DNA from: Candidatus Gastranaerophilales bacterium
Lineage (GTDB): Bacteria > Cyanobacteriota > Vampirovibrionia > Gastranaerophilales > Gastranaerophilaceae
Length of the DNA stretch: 62,318 bases
Assembly: GCA_900767135.1 (NCBI GenBank)
Contig: CAAFYU010000033.1
Location: 1-62,318 of the forward strand
Direction: 5' to 3'
Part shown: one piece after another, positions 1-8,211 of the stretch
Numbering within the stretch: the stretch's first letter is position 1
How the letters are laid out: each line of letters starts with the position of its first letter
The notes under the pieces: model-generated
The model's input: only the letters and a program-made list of their open reading frames with translations
What the model was told of the DNA's origin: nothing
The model's database searches: none
Program-made: the position numbers and the translations under genes

Positions 1-68
1 CGGTTTTCATATTTTTTACTTACTTCACTGTTTTTTCCGTTTTCTTCTTTTTTAAAGTTTGCCTTAAT
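1..68 (-). CDS. possible 5' end of a MarR-controlled gene (edge-truncated)
   Basis: On the minus strand a reading frame runs open from position 68 off the left edge. It would start with the rare codon ATT, 6-7 nt after an AAAGGA ribosome-binding site, and encode a hydrophilic Lys/Glu-rich N-terminus. The only ATG nearby (position 10) lies in another frame and has no ribosome-binding site. The palindrome at 82-95, just upstream, matches the MarR operator, so some gene probably begins here. ATT starts are very rare, so the start choice is weak and the product cannot be named. Confidence 0.25.
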   Translation of the reverse strand, partial: MKANFKKEENGKNSEVSKKYEN

Positions 69-81
69 GTTTTTTCCTTTC

Positions 82-95
82 GTTAGACATCTAAC
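82..95. promoter_or_regulatory. second MarR-type operator
   Basis: GTTAGA-CA-TCTAAC is an inverted repeat with the same half-sites as the perfect palindrome in the marR promoter (538-551). It lies between the marR stop codon and whatever is read leftward off the window, so the repressor probably also controls that downstream gene. Confidence 0.6.
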
Positions 96-112
96 TATTA
101 CTGTAAAAATTT

Positions 113-523
113 TTATTTTTCGACTTTTCTTAAAAGTTTTTCTATTAATTCAGACTCTTCGAGAGATAAATTTTTGTATAACATTTTATTTAATTCTTCT
201 GATATTTTTTCAAATATCACTCTAAAATCTTCACCTTTTTGAGTCAAAACAATATATGTACAACGATTATCTTTATCAGATAATTCTCTTTTTAAATATC
301 CTAGTTTCTCAAGCTTATCAACTAACACTGTAACCGTTGGTTTTGTTCTATGAATGCAATTTGCAATATCTTTCATCGTCATTTTACTGTTTTTGTAAAG
401 ACAAACAAGAATATCACCATGACTTGGCACAAGTCCTTCTGCACCGTTATTTTTTAATTCTTCAATAATAAAACGGGTTCCTTTTTCATGAATTCTTGAC
501 ACCAAAGATAACATTTCTTTCAT
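113..523 (-). CDS. MarR-family transcriptional repressor
   Basis: A 136-residue winged-helix regulator of the MarR family, which acts as a homodimer that releases DNA on ligand binding or oxidation. The recognition helices span about residues 48-77 and the wing about 82-97 (DKDNR followed by a beta strand ending LTQKG). Terminal helices supply the dimer interface. Length is normal for the family. No Shine-Dalgarno precedes the ATG. The -10 box ends 8 nt upstream, so the mRNA is probably leaderless. The promoter spacer contains a perfect palindrome that this protein most likely binds, giving negative autoregulation. The ligand and the regulated pathway are not visible in the window. Confidence 0.88.
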   Translation of the reverse strand: MKEMLSLVSRIHEKGTRFIIEELKNNGAEGLVPSHGDILVCLYKNSKMTMKDIANCIHRTKPTVTVLVDKLEKLGYLKRELSDKDNRCTYIVLTQKGEDFRVIFEKISEELNKMLYKNLSLEESELIEKLLRKVEK

Positions 524-531
524 ATAATTAT

Positions 532-559
532 ATTATAGTTAGATATCTAACTTTGTCAA
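532..559 (-). promoter_or_regulatory. marR promoter with operator in the spacer
   Basis: On the minus strand TTGACA (559-554), a 16-bp spacer and TATAAT (537-532) form a near-consensus sigma-70 promoter. The spacer holds the perfect palindrome GTTAGATATCTAAC (538-551), so a bound dimer would block RNA polymerase. The start codon follows 8 nt after the -10 box. Confidence 0.75.
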
Positions 560-757
560 GAGTTTTTTAAATTTTTTTTAAGAACATTACATTTTATTAC
601 ATTTTTACTTCCCATAAAATTTTATAAACGGCAAATGGGTTGTTTTAAATGGGTTTCAAACTACTGGCAAATTTTTAAATATTACATTCTAAAACATAAT
701 CCGACATTATTTGTCGTACCTTTCTTTTATTATAAAACTATAAAAGGAGATAAAATT

Positions 758-1081
758 ATGAATGACTTAATTATTGATACCGTTTTTGATGAAATGACAT
801 GTATTCCCAAAGAACCAATAAATACTCAATATAAATTTTTAAACAACGAATTATCAAAATGCGATAAAGGTTCTATAATAACTTTTTCCGGCACAATGTG
901 TAGTAAATTATTTTTAAATTTAGTAAAACAATTTGCGATAGACCATAAAAACTGTTTATATTTGCAGGATAATTTTTATCAAAAAAGATTTTTTATGGAA
1001 TTAATTACACTTAATTCAGATAATAATGATTTTGAAAAATCAAAAAATGTACTATCGCAAATGCTGTTGAGCAAGAAATAA
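758..1081 (+). CDS. hypothetical protein, 107 aa
   Basis: I do not recognise this protein. The ATG at 758 is chosen because AAAAGGAGAT lies at the right distance upstream. Upstream in-frame ATGs have no such site. The product is soluble and mostly helical-looking, with scattered cysteines (for example in the stretch FSGTMCSKLF) but no metal-binding pattern, signal peptide or membrane segment. It converges on the small HTH gene at 1085-1291 with only 3 nt between stop codons. It may be lineage-restricted. Confidence 0.6.
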   Translation: MNDLIIDTVFDEMTCIPKEPINTQYKFLNNELSKCDKGSIITFSGTMCSKLFLNLVKQFAIDHKNCLYLQDNFYQKRFFMELITLNSDNNDFEKSKNVLSQMLLSKK

Positions 1082-1084
1082 AAT

Positions 1085-1291
1085 TTATTTTTTTCTTAAA
1101 ACAAGCTCATAACCCAAAATATCATAAAGCATTTTTATTTCACTATATTTTATAGTATCTCTGTTTAATTTCCCTGAGATATTATATATAGAGTACGGTT
1201 TCCCCAAACGCTCGGACATTCGTTTACATAATTCAGTCAATGTCATATCATTCATAACAAGTAAGTGCTTTATCTGATGTTTTGTATCCAT
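1085..1291 (-). CDS. small XRE-like helix-turn-helix protein
   Basis: A 68-residue protein whose residues 15-50 look like a Cro/CI-type HTH (TLTELCKRMSERLG, then a second helix ending SGKLNRDT). The C-terminal end ILGYELVLRKK is typical of small phage or toxin-linked regulators. It has no Shine-Dalgarno. TATAAT at 1303-1298 on the minus strand is followed by exactly 6 nt and the ATG, which predicts a leaderless transcript. No toxin partner is adjacent. DNA binding is inferred from fold-like pattern only. Confidence 0.65.
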   Translation of the reverse strand: MDTKHQIKHLLVMNDMTLTELCKRMSERLGKPYSIYNISGKLNRDTIKYSEIKMLYDILGYELVLRKK

Positions 1292-1324
1292 TCAATAATT
1301 ATATAATAGGTTTTAACTAAAAGC

Positions 1325-1397
1325 TTGACTTATTAATTATAACAACTATAATTTAACTATAACATTAAATTGCTAGAATAAATTTGTTTGTTATAAT
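1325..1397 (+). promoter_or_regulatory. tandem promoters of prepilin gene
   Basis: Two sigma-70 promoters precede the prepilin. P1 is TTGACT (1325-1330), 16 bp, TATAAT (1347-1352). P2 is TTGCTA (1370-1375), 16 bp, TATAAT (1392-1397). P2 would give a leader of about 30 nt with the GAGAGGA ribosome-binding site. Confidence 0.6.
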
Positions 1398-1433
1398 GGT
1401 GGTAGACGATATAAAGAATAGAGAGGATTACAC

Positions 1434-2231
1434 ATGAAAAAATCTTTTGGGTTTACTTTGGCAGAAGTGTTGATTACACTAGGTATAATCGGTGTTGTTG
1501 CAGCAATTACACTACCAAGTCTTATTCAGAAATATCAAAAGAAAACATATATTGAAGGTTTAAAAGTAGGTATTTCTATTTTTGAACAAGGCTTTAAAGC
1601 TGCAATGGCAGATGACGGAGTTGATAATTTGCCTGATACTACATTGTGGAAAAATTGCAACGATACTGATATCCCTTATAGTAGTCCAGAATGGCGAAAT
1701 AAATGTCAACCGGAATTGAGTAAGTATTTTAAGGGTATAAAATTTGAATCTGTTCCGGATATGCAAGCTCTTGGTGATACTACAAATATTACGACCAATA
1801 CTGATACTTGTCGAAAATTAGTTGGCAAAACAAATAAATGGTATTATTTAAACGATAAAAGCAAATGTCGTGGTTGGAAAAATGTTGCTGTAACTCTTGC
1901 CAATGGAATGCGCGCAGATATTGCAATAGGTTCTGGGACTGTGAATCATACAGCTGGTGCTATTACTGCATTAGATGTAAATGGGGGGAAAGCCCCTAAT
2001 ACTTGGGGAAGAGATACATTTTATTTACAAATCCTTAGAGATGGAAGAGTTGTTGGCTTATATAGCAAAGCTAATGCGGAAGCTTATGCAAAATATAATA
2101 ATAAAGACATAACTTCAATCATAGAAAATTATAAAACAAAAAGAGAAGCTGAATGCAATAATACAACAACAGAAGAAGGAAAAACTTGTTCCGGCAGAGT
2201 AATTGACGAAGGCTGGGTAATGAATTATTAA
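1434..2231 (+). CDS. prepilin-type (pseudopilin-like) surface protein
   Basis: A 265-residue protein with a type IV prepilin N-terminus: short leader MKKSFG, then FTLAEVLITLGIIGVVAA. The expected cleavage by prepilin peptidase lies between G6 and F7, and the conserved Glu is at mature position 5. The hydrophobic helix (to about residue 30) anchors it in the inner membrane before assembly into a pilus or pseudopilus. The rest is a globular domain with paired cysteines, probably disulphide-bonded. GAGAGGA precedes the start. It ends at a strong hairpin terminator. Such proteins are highly multiplied in Gastranaerophilales. Which machine uses this one (adhesion, competence, secretion) cannot be told. 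Confidence 0.88.
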   Translation: MKKSFGFTLAEVLITLGIIGVVAAITLPSLIQKYQKKTYIEGLKVGISIFEQGFKAAMADDGVDNLPDTTLWKNCNDTDIPYSSPEWRNKCQPELSKYFKGIKFESVPDMQALGDTTNITTNTDTCRKLVGKTNKWYYLNDKSKCRGWKNVAVTLANGMRADIAIGSGTVNHTAGAITALDVNGGKAPNTWGRDTFYLQILRDGRVVGLYSKANAEAYAKYNNKDITSIIENYKTKREAECNNTTTEEGKTCSGRVIDEGWVMNY

Positions 2232-2250
2232 ATATGGAGAAAAAGATGTC

Positions 2251-2277
2251 AAAGCCTCTATTGTTCATAGAGGCTTT
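2251..2277. terminator. bidirectional terminator between prepilin and Zn-ribbon gene
   Basis: AAAGCCTCTA and TAGAGGCTTT form a perfect 10-bp stem with a 7-nt loop between two convergent genes. A-rich sequence precedes the stem on the plus strand (U-rich on the minus strand), consistent with termination from both sides. Confidence 0.75.
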
Positions 2278-2292
2278 CGCACAAAATTCAAC

Positions 2293-2520
2293 TTATCTCT
2301 TGAATATATTTACGTCTTTCAGGTCTTCTCGTTTTACGACAAGACCACATTTTGAGCACGCTAAAACCTCTCCCGAACTGTCTATCGGAAGAAATACGTG
2401 TTCACACTCATCAGAATTAAACTCGTCATTTTCCTCATCTTGGGCAAACGGGTCAAAATCCAACGATTTTCGATATCTTTTACCCTTTATATATTTTGTT
2501 ATAAGCTCAAAAAGATACAT
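2293..2520 (-). CDS. small acidic zinc-ribbon-like protein
   Basis: A 75-residue protein with a Cys/His metal-binding pattern: an early CEH and a later CSKCG, about 19 residues apart. The middle is strongly acidic. It starts 2 nt after the cytidine deaminase stop codon and is therefore cotranscribed with it. No signal peptide is present. Function is unknown. A structural zinc site is inferred from the cysteine spacing only. Confidence 0.7.
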   Translation of the reverse strand: MYLFELITKYIKGKRYRKSLDFDPFAQDEENDEFNSDECEHVFLPIDSSGEVLACSKCGLVVKREDLKDVNIFKR

Positions 2521-2522
2521 AA

Positions 2523-2906
2523 TTACAATTCAAAACTGTCAGGAAGCATTTCTTGCAATGATTTTACCGCAATTCCATCATCTGTTTCCAAGATGATATC
2601 CAAACCGTCTTTTGAAACAAATTCACTCATAACTTGTCTGCAAGCTCCACAAGGCACGCAATACTTACGTTTTGGAGAATAAATTGCGACTGCACGAATT
2701 TTTCTTTCCCCTGCTGCAATTGCAGTACCTATTGCGTTACGTTCTCCACAAATAGTCATTCCGTAACTTGAATTTTCAAAATTACAACCTGTGTAAACAT
2801 TTCCGCTTTCACCTAATACACAAGCTCCAACAGGAAAATTTGAATAAGGTACATAAGCATTTTCTGAGGCTTTTTTAGCCAATTCTATCATTTCTTCATA
2901 TTTCAT
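2523..2906 (-). CDS. cdd: cytidine deaminase
   Basis: A 127-residue cytidine deaminase of the small homotetrameric class. It deaminates cytidine and deoxycytidine to uridine and deoxyuridine in pyrimidine salvage. The zinc site is visible as CGERNA (Cys ligand plus catalytic Glu) and PCGACRQ (two Cys ligands). The nucleoside-binding N-terminal region contains YSNFPVGACVL. Length is normal. It heads a two-gene unit with the zinc-ribbon protein at 2293-2520. Confidence 0.95.
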   Translation of the reverse strand: MKYEEMIELAKKASENAYVPYSNFPVGACVLGESGNVYTGCNFENSSYGMTICGERNAIGTAIAAGERKIRAVAIYSPKRKYCVPCGACRQVMSEFVSKDGLDIILETDDGIAVKSLQEMLPDSFEL

Positions 2907-2976
2907 ACCAGAATACTACAATATTTTTTTAATTTTGTTATCCTATAATTAAATGATATTGTGGTATAATACAATT

Positions 2977-3774
2977 ATGAAATTTTTAGTCAAACTCGGA
3001 TTAATACTAACTTTGCTAACATCATTTGCACAGGCAATAACGTTTGATGTACTCGTTTTGCCGGCAGATATATTAAATCCGAAAGAAAATTATTACGGAT
3101 TTGAAGAAGTTTCCGAAATCGTTGCAGACGATATTATCGCCAATTTTAATGCTACTAATGGCAAGGTTAAATCGCCTGATTTGTATGCCGTTCGCACAAA
3201 ACTTAACCAAAATTCCGAGCTAAAACAAAACGTAAATACTGTTTTAAAAAAATACAAAGACACAAACAAATTGGATTATGCAAATTTAAAAAAAATCAGC
3301 AACGCATTTGGCTGCAAATCGGTTTTAGTGGTTTCAAGCTCAGTGGTTACAAACAAGAATTCGCTTAAAAGAAGTGTTTGGGAAGTTTTGAATGTATCGA
3401 CAGCGTTTGATGTTTCATATCCTTACAGACTTGAAACATCTGTTGTACTCCTAGACAATATAAATGATTTAGTAATGTGGAGTAACAATTTTTCTACAAA
3501 ACTCGGAACCAATGAAAACCAATTTGCCGCAAAAAATTATGCACAAGCTTATGATGAACTTGAAAAAATCAAACTTTACTCCAAGACTGTTGTTGCACCA
3601 TCGGCGTCACAAAATATTGTGTTGAGATTTTTCCCAAAAGCAATTCGACCAATTGATAAAAAAATAGAAGATAACAGCGGCAGTGCATTAAGATTTGAAC
3701 GAAATTTACCTGAATTACCTAAGAAAAAAGAGAATTCTGAACCTTTTTACGGAGATATGATTTTTGGAATTTAA
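2977..3774 (+). CDS. secreted protein of unknown function
   Basis: A 265-residue protein with a Sec signal peptide (MKFLVKLGLILTLLTSF, cleavage probably after AQA at about residue 20). The mature part begins with a strand-rich segment (FDVLVLPADIL) followed by a region resembling lipoprotein/CsgG-like nucleotide-fold proteins (GCKSVLVVSSSVV, ETSVVLLD). That similarity is only an impression. The ATG at 2977 is preferred to the upstream in-frame ATG at 2953 because TATAAT (2965-2970) ends 6 nt before it, which implies a leaderless transcript that excludes 2953. It should act in the periplasm or be attached to the outer membrane. No family name can be given. Confidence 0.75.
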   Translation: MKFLVKLGLILTLLTSFAQAITFDVLVLPADILNPKENYYGFEEVSEIVADDIIANFNATNGKVKSPDLYAVRTKLNQNSELKQNVNTVLKKYKDTNKLDYANLKKISNAFGCKSVLVVSSSVVTNKNSLKRSVWEVLNVSTAFDVSYPYRLETSVVLLDNINDLVMWSNNFSTKLGTNENQFAAKNYAQAYDELEKIKLYSKTVVAPSASQNIVLRFFPKAIRPIDKKIEDNSGSALRFERNLPELPKKKENSEPFYGDMIFGI

Positions 3775-3817
3775 CCCTAATTTATGAATAAAAAACATAA
3801 AAAACTTAACTAATCAA

Positions 3818-3846
3818 TTGAAATTTAAAATTGTTTATATTATAAT
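3818..3846 (+). promoter_or_regulatory. ferredoxin promoter
   Basis: TTGAAA (3818-3823), a 17-bp spacer and TATAAT (3841-3846) precede the ferredoxin. The leader contains a small hairpin (GTGAA...TTCAC, 3854-3867) and a strong AAGGAGA ribosome-binding site. Confidence 0.7.
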
Positions 3847-3897
3847 TGAACGTGTGAAGAAATTCACGATTGTAAAAAAATATAAGGAGAATGTAGA

Positions 3898-4074
3898 ATG
3901 ACAGTAAAAGTAAATGATTCTTGTATCGGTTGTGGTGCTTGCGAATCTATTTGTGATGCAGTATTTTCAGTAGATGGCGTTGCACAAGTAGATGAAGCAG
4001 CTGTTTCAGATAACATGGATTGTGTTAAAGAAGCAGCAGAAGCTTGCCCTGTATCAGCAATCGAAGTTGAATAA
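3898..4074 (+). CDS. single-cluster [4Fe-4S] ferredoxin
   Basis: A 58-residue low-potential electron carrier. The cluster ligands are C9, C12, C15 (CIGCGAC) and C50 followed by Pro (ACPVSAIEVE). Two further cysteines, C19 and C42, lie where the monocluster ferredoxin of Thermotoga maritima has a disulphide replacing a second cluster, so the same arrangement is inferred here. The protein is very acidic, as expected for a soluble ferredoxin. It has a good promoter, an AAGGAG ribosome-binding site and its own terminator, so it is monocistronic and probably abundant. It likely serves fermentative enzymes and radical SAM proteins. Confidence 0.95.
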   Translation: MTVKVNDSCIGCGACESICDAVFSVDGVAQVDEAAVSDNMDCVKEAAEACPVSAIEVE

Positions 4075-4101
4075 TTATTATTTATAAAATCAAAATAGTA
4101 G

Positions 4102-4140
4102 AAAAAGACCGATTAAAAAGAATAATAATCGGTCTTTTTT
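4102..4140 (+). terminator. ferredoxin terminator
   Basis: A 14-bp perfect stem (AAAAAGACCGATTA pairing with TAATCGGTCTTTTT) around a 10-nt A-rich loop, ending in a U-tract. It is a strong intrinsic terminator. Confidence 0.9.
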
Positions 4141-4171
4141 TAGCTTTTAATATTTGTGTTATTATACGCTT

Positions 4172-4798
4172 ATGAAAAAAGTTTTATGTTTTGGAGATAG
4201 CAACACATTCGGTTTTATACCTGAAAAGTGTGCCAGATATGACAAAGATACTCGTTGGAGCGGGCTTTTGAAAACCCTTTGCAATAGGAAATTTTTGATA
4301 GCAGAAGCTGGCTGTAATAACAGAACGGCATTTGAGGATAACCCTGCCGGCAAAGAACAAACCGGATATAAAATTCTTCCGGAATATTTAAAAACAGAAA
4401 ACTTTGATATTGTTATTTTGGCTATTGGAATAAATGATTTACAACGATTTTTTAACCCAAATTTAAATGAATTTGAAGAAGGGCTAACAAAACTTATTGA
4501 AATTACCAGAAATCTGTTACCGCAATCTGAAATAATCCTAGTTTGCCCGTCAAAACTTGATTTAAAGGGAATTAAAAGAGGAATTTTTAGCTTTCAATTC
4601 AACGAAGAGTCTGTCGAAAAATCTTTTCAGTTACCACAAATTTACAAAAATATTGCAAAAAAATATAATTGTGAATTCGTAGACTTAAACGAAATTGTAG
4701 ATGTTTCCCCTCTTGATGGGCTTCATTTTTCTGCCGAAAGCCACAAGAAAATCGCAGAATATTTGTATGAAGTATTACTTAATTTTCTTCAAAGATGA
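4172..4798 (+). CDS. SGNH/GDSL-family hydrolase
   Basis: A 208-residue esterase or lipase-like enzyme of the SGNH family. Block I is FGDSNTFG with the nucleophile Ser10. The oxyanion-hole Asn lies in GINDLQ, and the catalytic Asp/His are in DGLHFS near the C-terminus. No signal peptide is present, so it is cytoplasmic. The substrate is not predictable. The nearest known layout is the arylesterase/acyltransferase type with a GDSxTxG motif. ATG 4172 is chosen over the upstream in-frame ATG at 4154 because TATTAT (4160-4165) ends 6 nt before it, predicting a leaderless mRNA. The 3' end overlaps the convergent AsmA-like gene by 24 nt. Confidence 0.88.
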   Translation: MKKVLCFGDSNTFGFIPEKCARYDKDTRWSGLLKTLCNRKFLIAEAGCNNRTAFEDNPAGKEQTGYKILPEYLKTENFDIVILAIGINDLQRFFNPNLNEFEEGLTKLIEITRNLLPQSEIILVCPSKLDLKGIKRGIFSFQFNEESVEKSFQLPQIYKNIAKKYNCEFVDLNEIVDVSPLDGLHFSAESHKKIAEYLYEVLLNFLQR

Positions 4799-7564
4799 AA
4801 TAAAGTTGTTGTGTTCAATATCGCCATCAACTTTCGTTAAGAAGATTTGACAATCTTTTTCGTTAGCATCAATTGGCGGAAGTTGTGAAATTTCTGCCGA
4901 ATAATAGTTACTGTCATTTCGACTACTCAATGGAATTCTGTTTGCCAAACTGTTCAGTGAAATATTTCTCAAAAATCCTGCAAAACCTTTGTTATGATTG
5001 CTGAATTTTGTATAAATTCGCAAAGACGCATCACTTTTTTCAATATCATAACGCCCGATAATAAATGAACTTAGTTGAGGTGCCGACGATTTAATCATTA
5101 ATCTTTCCACAACATTATCCTTTATTTCGAGAGAACCTTTTATATCATTAAATTTGCCTTCCGGAATATTTACCAAATCCGAAAATGTTGCAGGACTAAT
5201 CATTACGAGCGGATTTCTAAATAATGCAGCAAATTTAAGAATATACTCAACCAAGCCGATTTTTTGGATAGTACCATTTTTAACAATGAATTTTACAGAG
5301 CCGTTTAATTTCATTTTATCATCAGTGTTAAGTTCAATCAGCCCACTTGCTTTGCCGGAAATCTCTCGTGGCAAAGTTAAAAGCGTGGTTGCAATGATGT
5401 CAGAATTTACGTCTAAAATTCCGAGTCTTAAATTGTATTTGTGTTTTTTAAGATCACAATTGACCTTTGCAGAGGAATGTCCTTCCGCAATCGCAAACCT
5501 GTTTGAATACATGTTCAAAATACTGTTTTTATCCAGTGAAAGCGTCGCTTTTACGTCATTAAAATTAATATCTTTGTATTTACCCTCTTTGATATGCAAA
5601 ACGCAATCTTCAACGATGAAATTCCCGATATCAAAAGTCGGTGTGTTGTCGTCGTTGTCTTTGGCTTCACCTGACGGTTTTACGTCAAATTTTTCACTTG
5701 TAATTTCTTGTGAACTCTGATTATTAGCAGATGCAATAAATTTTTCGACATCAACATTATCGATTGTAAGATTAGTGTGCTTAACAACAATAGGAAATTT
5801 TATTTGGTTCAAAAGATTGCCTGAAAAATCAAATTTAGAACGTCTGTAACCTCCTTGTGCTGCAAGGTTTAGCATGCCATCAGATGTTGTCATCTCACCA
5901 TGTTTTACAAAAACACGTTGAGAAGGAATAAAAACTTCGTCCATTGACAAATTACCGTTTAAATAAGGGAAATCAGCCCCATTTATCATTTCCATTTTGC
6001 CGGCAATTTTTCCTTTTTTAAACATTTTATCGCCAATGAATACATTCAAAAACTCACTTGGCAAAGGACGCGGAATTTCAAACCCAAAATTTTTCACTAA
6101 CGGTTCAGGCTTTGAAAAATCCACATTTCCGGCAAGCTTAACAACCGGTTTCACCTTTTTAACCTGTTCTTTTGTAAAACCGTCAGGCACAATATAGTAA
6201 TCTATCGATTTAACATTCAACAAATTGTTTTCAAAATGCAAATCTCCTTTAACCCCGCGAATATAATTTACGGGAGTCAAAGAAGCTCCGTCCACAAGTA
6301 TATCTTGCCCTTTTTTTACTCCAAACAACCAGAGTAAGTCAATTTTGTTGTTTTTTGACTTGAAATCAAGTCTGGTTTTTGTACTTCCGCCAACGAGTTC
6401 GATTTTTGTTCCAACCATTTTGGACAAATAATTAATCATAAAATCATTTGTCACAACAGCACGAGCTACAAGTTTTGTATCAATTGATTTCAAATAATCG
6501 TCAACCGTTCCCTGCATTTCAATTTTGTTAGCTTTTTTATTGTTGTAATACCCCTTAAAATTCGACAGAGTAACTTTATTTTTGGTTAAATCTATTTTCC
6601 CGTTTTGTAAAAATACCGGAATGTCAGCGACAGGAACTATTTTACAAGAAACTTTATTCAGACTTACAACCCCATGCATGTCAGAATTAGAAAGTTTTAT
6701 ATTAAAATTGAAACTTCCTTTAAGATCTTTAAAAAAGCTTAGCGGTTCATTTAAATTATTTTCAACAATTCCGGAATTTATCAGTGTCAAAACATCTGCA
6801 ACGTCAATTTTGTTCGAAAAAACTTCCAAATTGTAATTTTTCTTTTTATCAGCTTTGGCGTTGAAAAAAATCTTAGAATTATTAAAAATCAAATAACAAT
6901 TTTGCACCCAAATCGCTTTATCCTTTATGAAAACAGCATTTCTATCCGCAAAATTCAAATGGAGTGTCTTATCTGCTTTTTTGATATTTGAAGTTAAGTT
7001 AAAATGCACGTATCGAACAACTTTTTGAGTATTGTCAATCTTTAAATCGTCAGCATTAAGCGTCACAAAAGTTGCCGGCTCTATTTTATATAAAAACGTC
7101 GATTTTTTTACATATAAAAGAGAATCAAAAAAATCAAAATTCCAGTCAGATTTTTCTTGTTCCTGCTTCTTTGGCTGAGCAAGCGACATTAGCTTGTTTA
7201 TATCTGCAAAAATATAATCTGCTCCGAGTTTTTTGATAATAATGTTTTTATCAAAAACTTCTTTAAAAGAAAGAACTGTATCAAAATTGTTTACGTCCAA
7301 AAGGTTTTGACTGTTTTTTGTTACAGAAAGTTTGTCAACTTTAAACTCAATTATTGGCGAAAGCGAAGTTTTTAGTTGCGGACGTATTATTTGAACATCA
7401 AGATTAAGATATTTATTAGCCATTTTTTCGGCATAATTTATAACTTTTGAATTAGAAACCGCCCAAGGTAAAACTTTTAGGTATGTCACAAATGGCGTCG
7501 CAACAAGAATTCCTGCAACAACCGCTGTGCTCATTATAATTTTAAACTTCTTACTCATCACCAT
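4775..7564 (-). CDS. AsmA-like envelope protein
   Basis: A 929-residue member of the AsmA/TamB-like superfamily, the long bridge proteins implicated in moving phospholipid or folding proteins between inner and outer membrane. An N-terminal membrane anchor (about residues 8-28) is followed by a long repetitive beta-strand-rich periplasmic region. The C-terminal third carries the AsmA-type motif region (GKASGLIELNTDD, IKGSLEIKDNVVE, ISPATFSDLVNIPEG). It implies a diderm envelope. The start is the first ATG, 6 nt after TATAAT (7576-7571), with no ribosome-binding site. Cargo is unknown. Confidence 0.85.
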   Translation of the reverse strand: MVMSKKFKIIMSTAVVAGILVATPFVTYLKVLPWAVSNSKVINYAEKMANKYLNLDVQIIRPQLKTSLSPIIEFKVDKLSVTKNSQNLLDVNNFDTVLSFKEVFDKNIIIKKLGADYIFADINKLMSLAQPKKQEQEKSDWNFDFFDSLLYVKKSTFLYKIEPATFVTLNADDLKIDNTQKVVRYVHFNLTSNIKKADKTLHLNFADRNAVFIKDKAIWVQNCYLIFNNSKIFFNAKADKKKNYNLEVFSNKIDVADVLTLINSGIVENNLNEPLSFFKDLKGSFNFNIKLSNSDMHGVVSLNKVSCKIVPVADIPVFLQNGKIDLTKNKVTLSNFKGYYNNKKANKIEMQGTVDDYLKSIDTKLVARAVVTNDFMINYLSKMVGTKIELVGGSTKTRLDFKSKNNKIDLLWLFGVKKGQDILVDGASLTPVNYIRGVKGDLHFENNLLNVKSIDYYIVPDGFTKEQVKKVKPVVKLAGNVDFSKPEPLVKNFGFEIPRPLPSEFLNVFIGDKMFKKGKIAGKMEMINGADFPYLNGNLSMDEVFIPSQRVFVKHGEMTTSDGMLNLAAQGGYRRSKFDFSGNLLNQIKFPIVVKHTNLTIDNVDVEKFIASANNQSSQEITSEKFDVKPSGEAKDNDDNTPTFDIGNFIVEDCVLHIKEGKYKDINFNDVKATLSLDKNSILNMYSNRFAIAEGHSSAKVNCDLKKHKYNLRLGILDVNSDIIATTLLTLPREISGKASGLIELNTDDKMKLNGSVKFIVKNGTIQKIGLVEYILKFAALFRNPLVMISPATFSDLVNIPEGKFNDIKGSLEIKDNVVERLMIKSSAPQLSSFIIGRYDIEKSDASLRIYTKFSNHNKGFAGFLRNISLNSLANRIPLSSRNDSNYYSAEISQLPPIDANEKDCQIFLTKVDGDIEHNNFISSLKKIK

Positions 7565-7774
7565 AATTTGATTATATCATGATTAAAAAATTTTAAAAAT
7601 GGATATTTTGATACCCCAAATTACAAATAACGAGGATTAAAAATTAATAAAATCCTTAAAGTTACAGCGATGATAATATGTATGCTTGTACTGTTTGGGT
7701 TTTGTACAATGAAAATATGTATTATTTGCATTGTGATGGCTTGAACTGGACAGGCAAAAAGACTTGTAAATAAA
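7565..7774. other. intergenic, nothing recognised
   Basis: About 210 bp of AT-rich sequence between the AsmA-like gene and the Zn-ribbon gene. It includes the leaderless promoter of the former at its left end. I see no hairpin, repeat or convincing small gene in it. Confidence 0.5.
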
Positions 7775-8080
7775 TTATTTAGGTAAATGTTTTTGCCAAT
7801 CTGCATCAAGAGTTTTTATAAATCGGTGTGCATCAATTACGTCGTCATAATTTATCGGTTCTGGACCTTCTTGAACTTCTAACGGCTCATAAGTTTTTAC
7901 ATCTACATTATTTATGCCTAAAAACGCAACCCCAAAGTCTTTCCCGCAATATTTACAAGATAGTCCAACAACTGTAAGCCCTTCTTCCTCTCGCTTAATC
8001 GTTATTGAGTCTTCATCAAACCCGTTTTTACAGTGTGAACAACATAGATTTGAAAATAATTTTTTGATTTTCTTTTTCAT
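7775..8080 (-). CDS. zinc-ribbon protein, unknown function
   Basis: A 101-residue protein with a four-cysteine zinc ribbon: CSHC at about residues 14-17 and CKYC at about residues 42-45. The N-terminus is basic (MKKKIKK). The C-terminal half is acidic, with a helix around DVIDAHRFIKTLDADWQKH. A GAGAGGA ribosome-binding site precedes the ATG. Such small ribbons often bind nucleic acid or act as chaperone adaptors, but nothing here identifies the role. Confidence 0.75.
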   Translation of the reverse strand: MKKKIKKLFSNLCCSHCKNGFDEDSITIKREEEGLTVVGLSCKYCGKDFGVAFLGINNVDVKTYEPLEVQEGPEPINYDDVIDAHRFIKTLDADWQKHLPK

Positions 8081-8211
8081 AAGTCCTCTCTTTGCATTAT
8101 ATTATAAAAATTTTTATTAAAAAATGTTAATTTTTCTTCAAACATGGGAATAATATTAGTGTAGCGAGTTATATATGTCGTTTCGCTAGGCTAACAGATA
8201 GGAGTGTTATC

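Noticed and set aside
2234..2596. Plus-strand coding frame over the cdd/Zn-ribbon region
   Set aside because: It is antisense to two well-supported minus-strand genes and runs through the terminator hairpin at 2251-2277.
5154..5720. Plus-strand coding frame inside the AsmA-like gene
   Set aside because: It is a mirror of the amphipathic coding strand, with no ribosome-binding site or recognisable domain.
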